Below, piece after piece: positions 62,044 through 64,000 of a stretch of 64,000 nucleotides of DNA (the stretch's first letter is position 1; every line of letters begins with the position of its first letter). Under the pieces are notes generated by a model that saw nothing but the letters and a program-made list of their open reading frames with translations, did not search any database and was not told the DNA's origin. The translations under genes and the position numbers were made by a program. Source of the DNA: Spirochaetota bacterium. Lineage in GTDB: Bacteria; Spirochaetota; UBA4802; UBA5368. The DNA lies in the NCBI GenBank assembly GCA_035477215.1, contig DATIKU010000048.1:1-64000 (forward strand), read 5' to 3'.

Positions 62044-64000
62044 TCACTTTTTTTTCAAGACAGATTTAAGGTATTTCCCGGTATACGAGCCCTTTGCCGC
62101 GGCGATCTCCTCCGGGGTGCCGCTGGCCACGATGAAGCCCCCGGCGTCGCCCCCCTCGGGCCCCAGGTCGATGACCCAGTCGGCGTTCTTGACCACGTCG
62201 AGATTGTGCTCTATAACAATCACCGTATTGCCCCGCTCCACAAGCGATGAGAGCACGTCGAGGAGCTTGCGGATGTCGTCGAAATGGAGGCCCGTGGTCG
62301 GCTCGTCGAGGATGTAGACGGTCTGACCGGTCGCGCGGCGCGAGAGCTCGGTGGAGAGCTTTACGCGCTGGGCCTCCCCGCCCGAAAGGGTCGTGGCGGG
62401 CTGTCCCAGCCTGATATAGCCAAGCCCCACCCTGTTGAGCGTTTCGAGCTTCGAGCGGACGGCCGGGATGTTCTCGAAGAACGAAAGGGCCTCCTCCACC
62501 GTCATGTCGAGCACCTCGAAGATGTTTTTTCCCTTGTAGCGCACCTCGAGCGTTTCGTGGTTGTAACGCTTGCCCTTGCAGACCTCGCACGTAACGTAAA
62601 CGTCGGGAAGGAAGTGCATTTCGATGCGCTTGATGCCGTCGCCCTCGCAGGCCTCACAGCGGCCACCCGGAACATTGAATGAAAATCGGCCCGGGCGGTA
62701 GCCACGCACCTTCGACTCGGTAAGTTGGGTGAAGAGGTCGCGGACCGGCGTGAAGAGCCCCGTGTAGGTCGCCGGATTGGACCTCGGCGTGCGCCCGATG
62801 GGCGACTGGTCGATATCGATGACCTTGTCGATCCTTTCAACGCCCGTTATTTTATCGAAGGCGCCCGGGTGCTCCTTCGATTTCATCACCAGCGACGACA
62901 GGGCCCGGTACAAAATCTGGATCACCAGCGTGGATTTGCCCGAGCCCGATACCCCGGTTACGCAGGAGAACACGCCCAGCGGAAATGCGACGTCGATCTT
63001 TTGGAGATTGTTCTCGCGCGCGCCCTTTATCTCGATGAAGCCGATAGGTTCACGCCTCGCCGGCGGAATCGGGATGCGCTCCTTCCCGGAAAGATAGCGC
63101 CCGGTAAGGGACTTTTCGTTCGCCTCTATCTCGGCCGGGGTGCCCTCGGCCACCACGTACCCGCCTTCCAGTCCCGCGCCCGGCCCCAGGTCCACCACGT
63201 GGTCGGCCTCGCGGATGGTTTCCTCGTCGTGCTCCACGACGATCACCGTGTTCCCGATGTCGCGCAGATATTTCAGGGTTGCAAGCAGCCGCCGGTTGTC
63301 GCGCTGGTGCAGCCCTATGCTCGGCTCGTCCAGGATGTAGAGCACGCCCATGAGGCTCGACCCGATCTGCGTGGCGAGCCTGATGCGCTGCGCCTCGCCC
63401 CCCGAAAGCGTGCCCGCCGCGCGGTCGAGCGTGAGATAGTCGATGCCCACGTCGTTTAGAAAACCCAGCCGCTTGCGGATTTCCTGGAGCACCTGCGCGG
63501 CGATTTTGGCCTCCGTTTCGCCGAGCTCGATATTCTCGAAGAATCCGTGCGCCGAACGTATCGACATGGACGCAATCTCATTGATCGGCCTGCCGGCCAC
63601 CCGAACGAAGAGGCTTTCGACCCGTAAACGCTTCCCGCCGCACTCGTCGCACACGCGGTTGGACATGAACTTTTCCATCCACTCGCGCATCTCCTCGGAC
63701 TTGGTCTCGCGATAGCGACGCTCGAGGTTGGGAATCACTCCCTCGAACGAGCGTGAAAACTTGTACTCCGCATCGTAACGCTTGATGTCGTAATCTATTT
63801 TGACCGGGCCCGAGCCGAAGAGTATGACGTCCCTGATCTTCTTCGGGAGCTTCTTCCACGGCGTGCGCGCGTCGAACTTTAAATTCTTCTCGAGCGTCTC
63901 GATCTGCTCGCGATACCAGTAGCTGGTGGTTTTGCCCCACACCTCCAGAACGCCGTCGTAGAGCGATTTATCGGGATCGGAAACAATTAACTCCGGGTCG
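62044..64000 (-). CDS. uvrA: Excinuclease ABC subunit A (UvrA), C-terminal part
   Basis: The reading frame is open to the right edge of the window, so about 651 of some 940 residues are present and the N-terminal third lies outside. UvrA recognises bulky DNA damage and loads UvrB in nucleotide-excision repair. The visible part starts in the segment [19 protein letters not shown] and contains the first zinc module's second half ([12 protein letters not shown]), the ABC signatures [17 protein letters not shown] and [18 protein letters not shown], the second Walker [12 protein letters not shown], the second zinc finger CEACEGDG to [10 protein letters not shown], and [16 protein letters not shown] near the end. 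The internal Met at 63942 is not the start. uvrB and uvrC are not seen. Confidence 0.96.
   Translation of the reverse strand, partial: DPELIVSDPDKSLYDGVLEVWGKTTSYWYREQIETLEKNLKFDARTPWKKLPKKIRDVILFGSGPVKIDYDIKRYDAEYKFSRSFEGVIPNLERRYRETKSEEMREWMEKFMSNRVCDECGGKRLRVESLFVRVAGRPINEIASMSIRSAHGFFENIELGETEAKIAAQVLQEIRKRLGFLNDVGIDYLTLDRAAGTLSGGEAQRIRLATQIGSSLMGVLYILDEPSIGLHQRDNRRLLATLKYLRDIGNTVIVVEHDEETIREADHVVDLGPGAGLEGGYVVAEGTPAEIEANEKSLTGRYLSGKERIPIPPARREPIGFIEIKGARENNLQKIDVAFPLGVFSCVTGVSGSGKSTLVIQILYRALSSLVMKSKEHPGAFDKITGVERIDKVIDIDQSPIGRTPRSNPATYTGLFTPVRDLFTQLTESKVRGYRPGRFSFNVPGGRCEACEGDGIKRIEMHFLPDVYVTCEVCKGKRYNHETLEVRYKGKNIFEVLDMTVEEALSFFENIPAVRSKLETLNRVGLGYIRLGQPATTLSGGEAQRVKLSTELSRRATGQTVYILDEPTTGLHFDDIRKLLDVLSSLVERGNTVIVIEHNLDVVKNADWVIDLGPEGGDAGGFIVASGTPEEIAAAKGSYTGKYLKSVLKKK

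Overview
The window is about 64 kb of GC-rich, gene-dense bacterial chromosome with short intergenic gaps and many 1-4 base overlaps between genes. It carries roughly 55 protein genes and one tRNA (Pro, GGG). The cell has two membranes: there is a BamA/D15-type barrel ending in Phe, a second probable barrel, lipoproteins, and SPOR- and TPR-type envelope proteins. It also carries a clpC-mcsB-mcsA set and a STAS/PP2C partner-switching pair. I infer a free-living member of Spirochaetota, perhaps a Leptospira-related or uncultured lineage. That is an inference from gene content, not a placement, and another diderm phylum is possible. There is no CRISPR array, prophage, insertion sequence, rRNA or replication origin.

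Layout. 1-3.4 kb: tail of a TPR protein, an FGE-fold protein, an Ogg2-type DNA glycosylase, tRNA-Pro, and an unusual fusion of a PTS EIIA domain with a zinc ribbon. 3.4-8.9 kb (minus): cardiolipin synthase, then the protein-arginine-phosphorylation proteolysis operon mcsA-mcsB-clpC. 9-12.4 kb (plus): holin-like membrane protein, ATP-grasp enzyme and two methyltransferases. 12.6-18.1 kb: D15-type barrel, NAD(P)HX repair enzyme, propeller lipoprotein and acyl-CoA dehydrogenase. 18.3-25.2 kb: arginine biosynthesis genes argJ, argD, argF and argG, interrupted by a periplasmic/barrel protein and followed by a degenerate acyl-CoA-dehydrogenase-like gene.

25.3-35.5 kb is a signalling island. It holds a MoxR ATPase and CoxE-like VWA protein, a Cache sensor kinase, a cytosolic receiver-kinase hybrid, a STAS antagonist, and convergent to these a TPR protein plus a membrane SpoIIE/RsbU phosphatase under an excellent sigma-70-like promoter. 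35.6-42.3 kb: AMMECR1 and MEMO proteins, CoaB and CoaC as separate overlapping genes, mutL, a sirtuin, a YlbF-like protein, a Cys-rich membrane peptide and a short ssb. 42.3-45.8 kb: a truncated gene remnant, a glycerophosphodiester phosphodiesterase, an unknown 181-residue protein, a CBS/CorC protein and recO.

45.9-53.5 kb (plus): purB, a class III CoA-transferase, miaB, a TPR-SPOR protein and mutS. 53.6-55.7 kb (minus): the classic nfeD-slipin pair behind its own promoter. 56.2-58.7 kb (plus): HEAT-repeat protein, three-helix membrane protein, and an acetyl-xylan-esterase-like protein that has lost its catalytic Ser and His. 58.7-64 kb (minus): YibE/F membrane protein, a TPR-NHL-VWA secreted protein, and the C-terminal two thirds of uvrA running off the window. 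DNA repair is well represented (ogg, mutL, mutS, recO, ssb, uvrA).

The strongest candidates for new biology are the signalling island, the EIIA-zinc-ribbon fusion, the ATP-grasp/methyltransferase cluster and the dead esterase with its neighbours.
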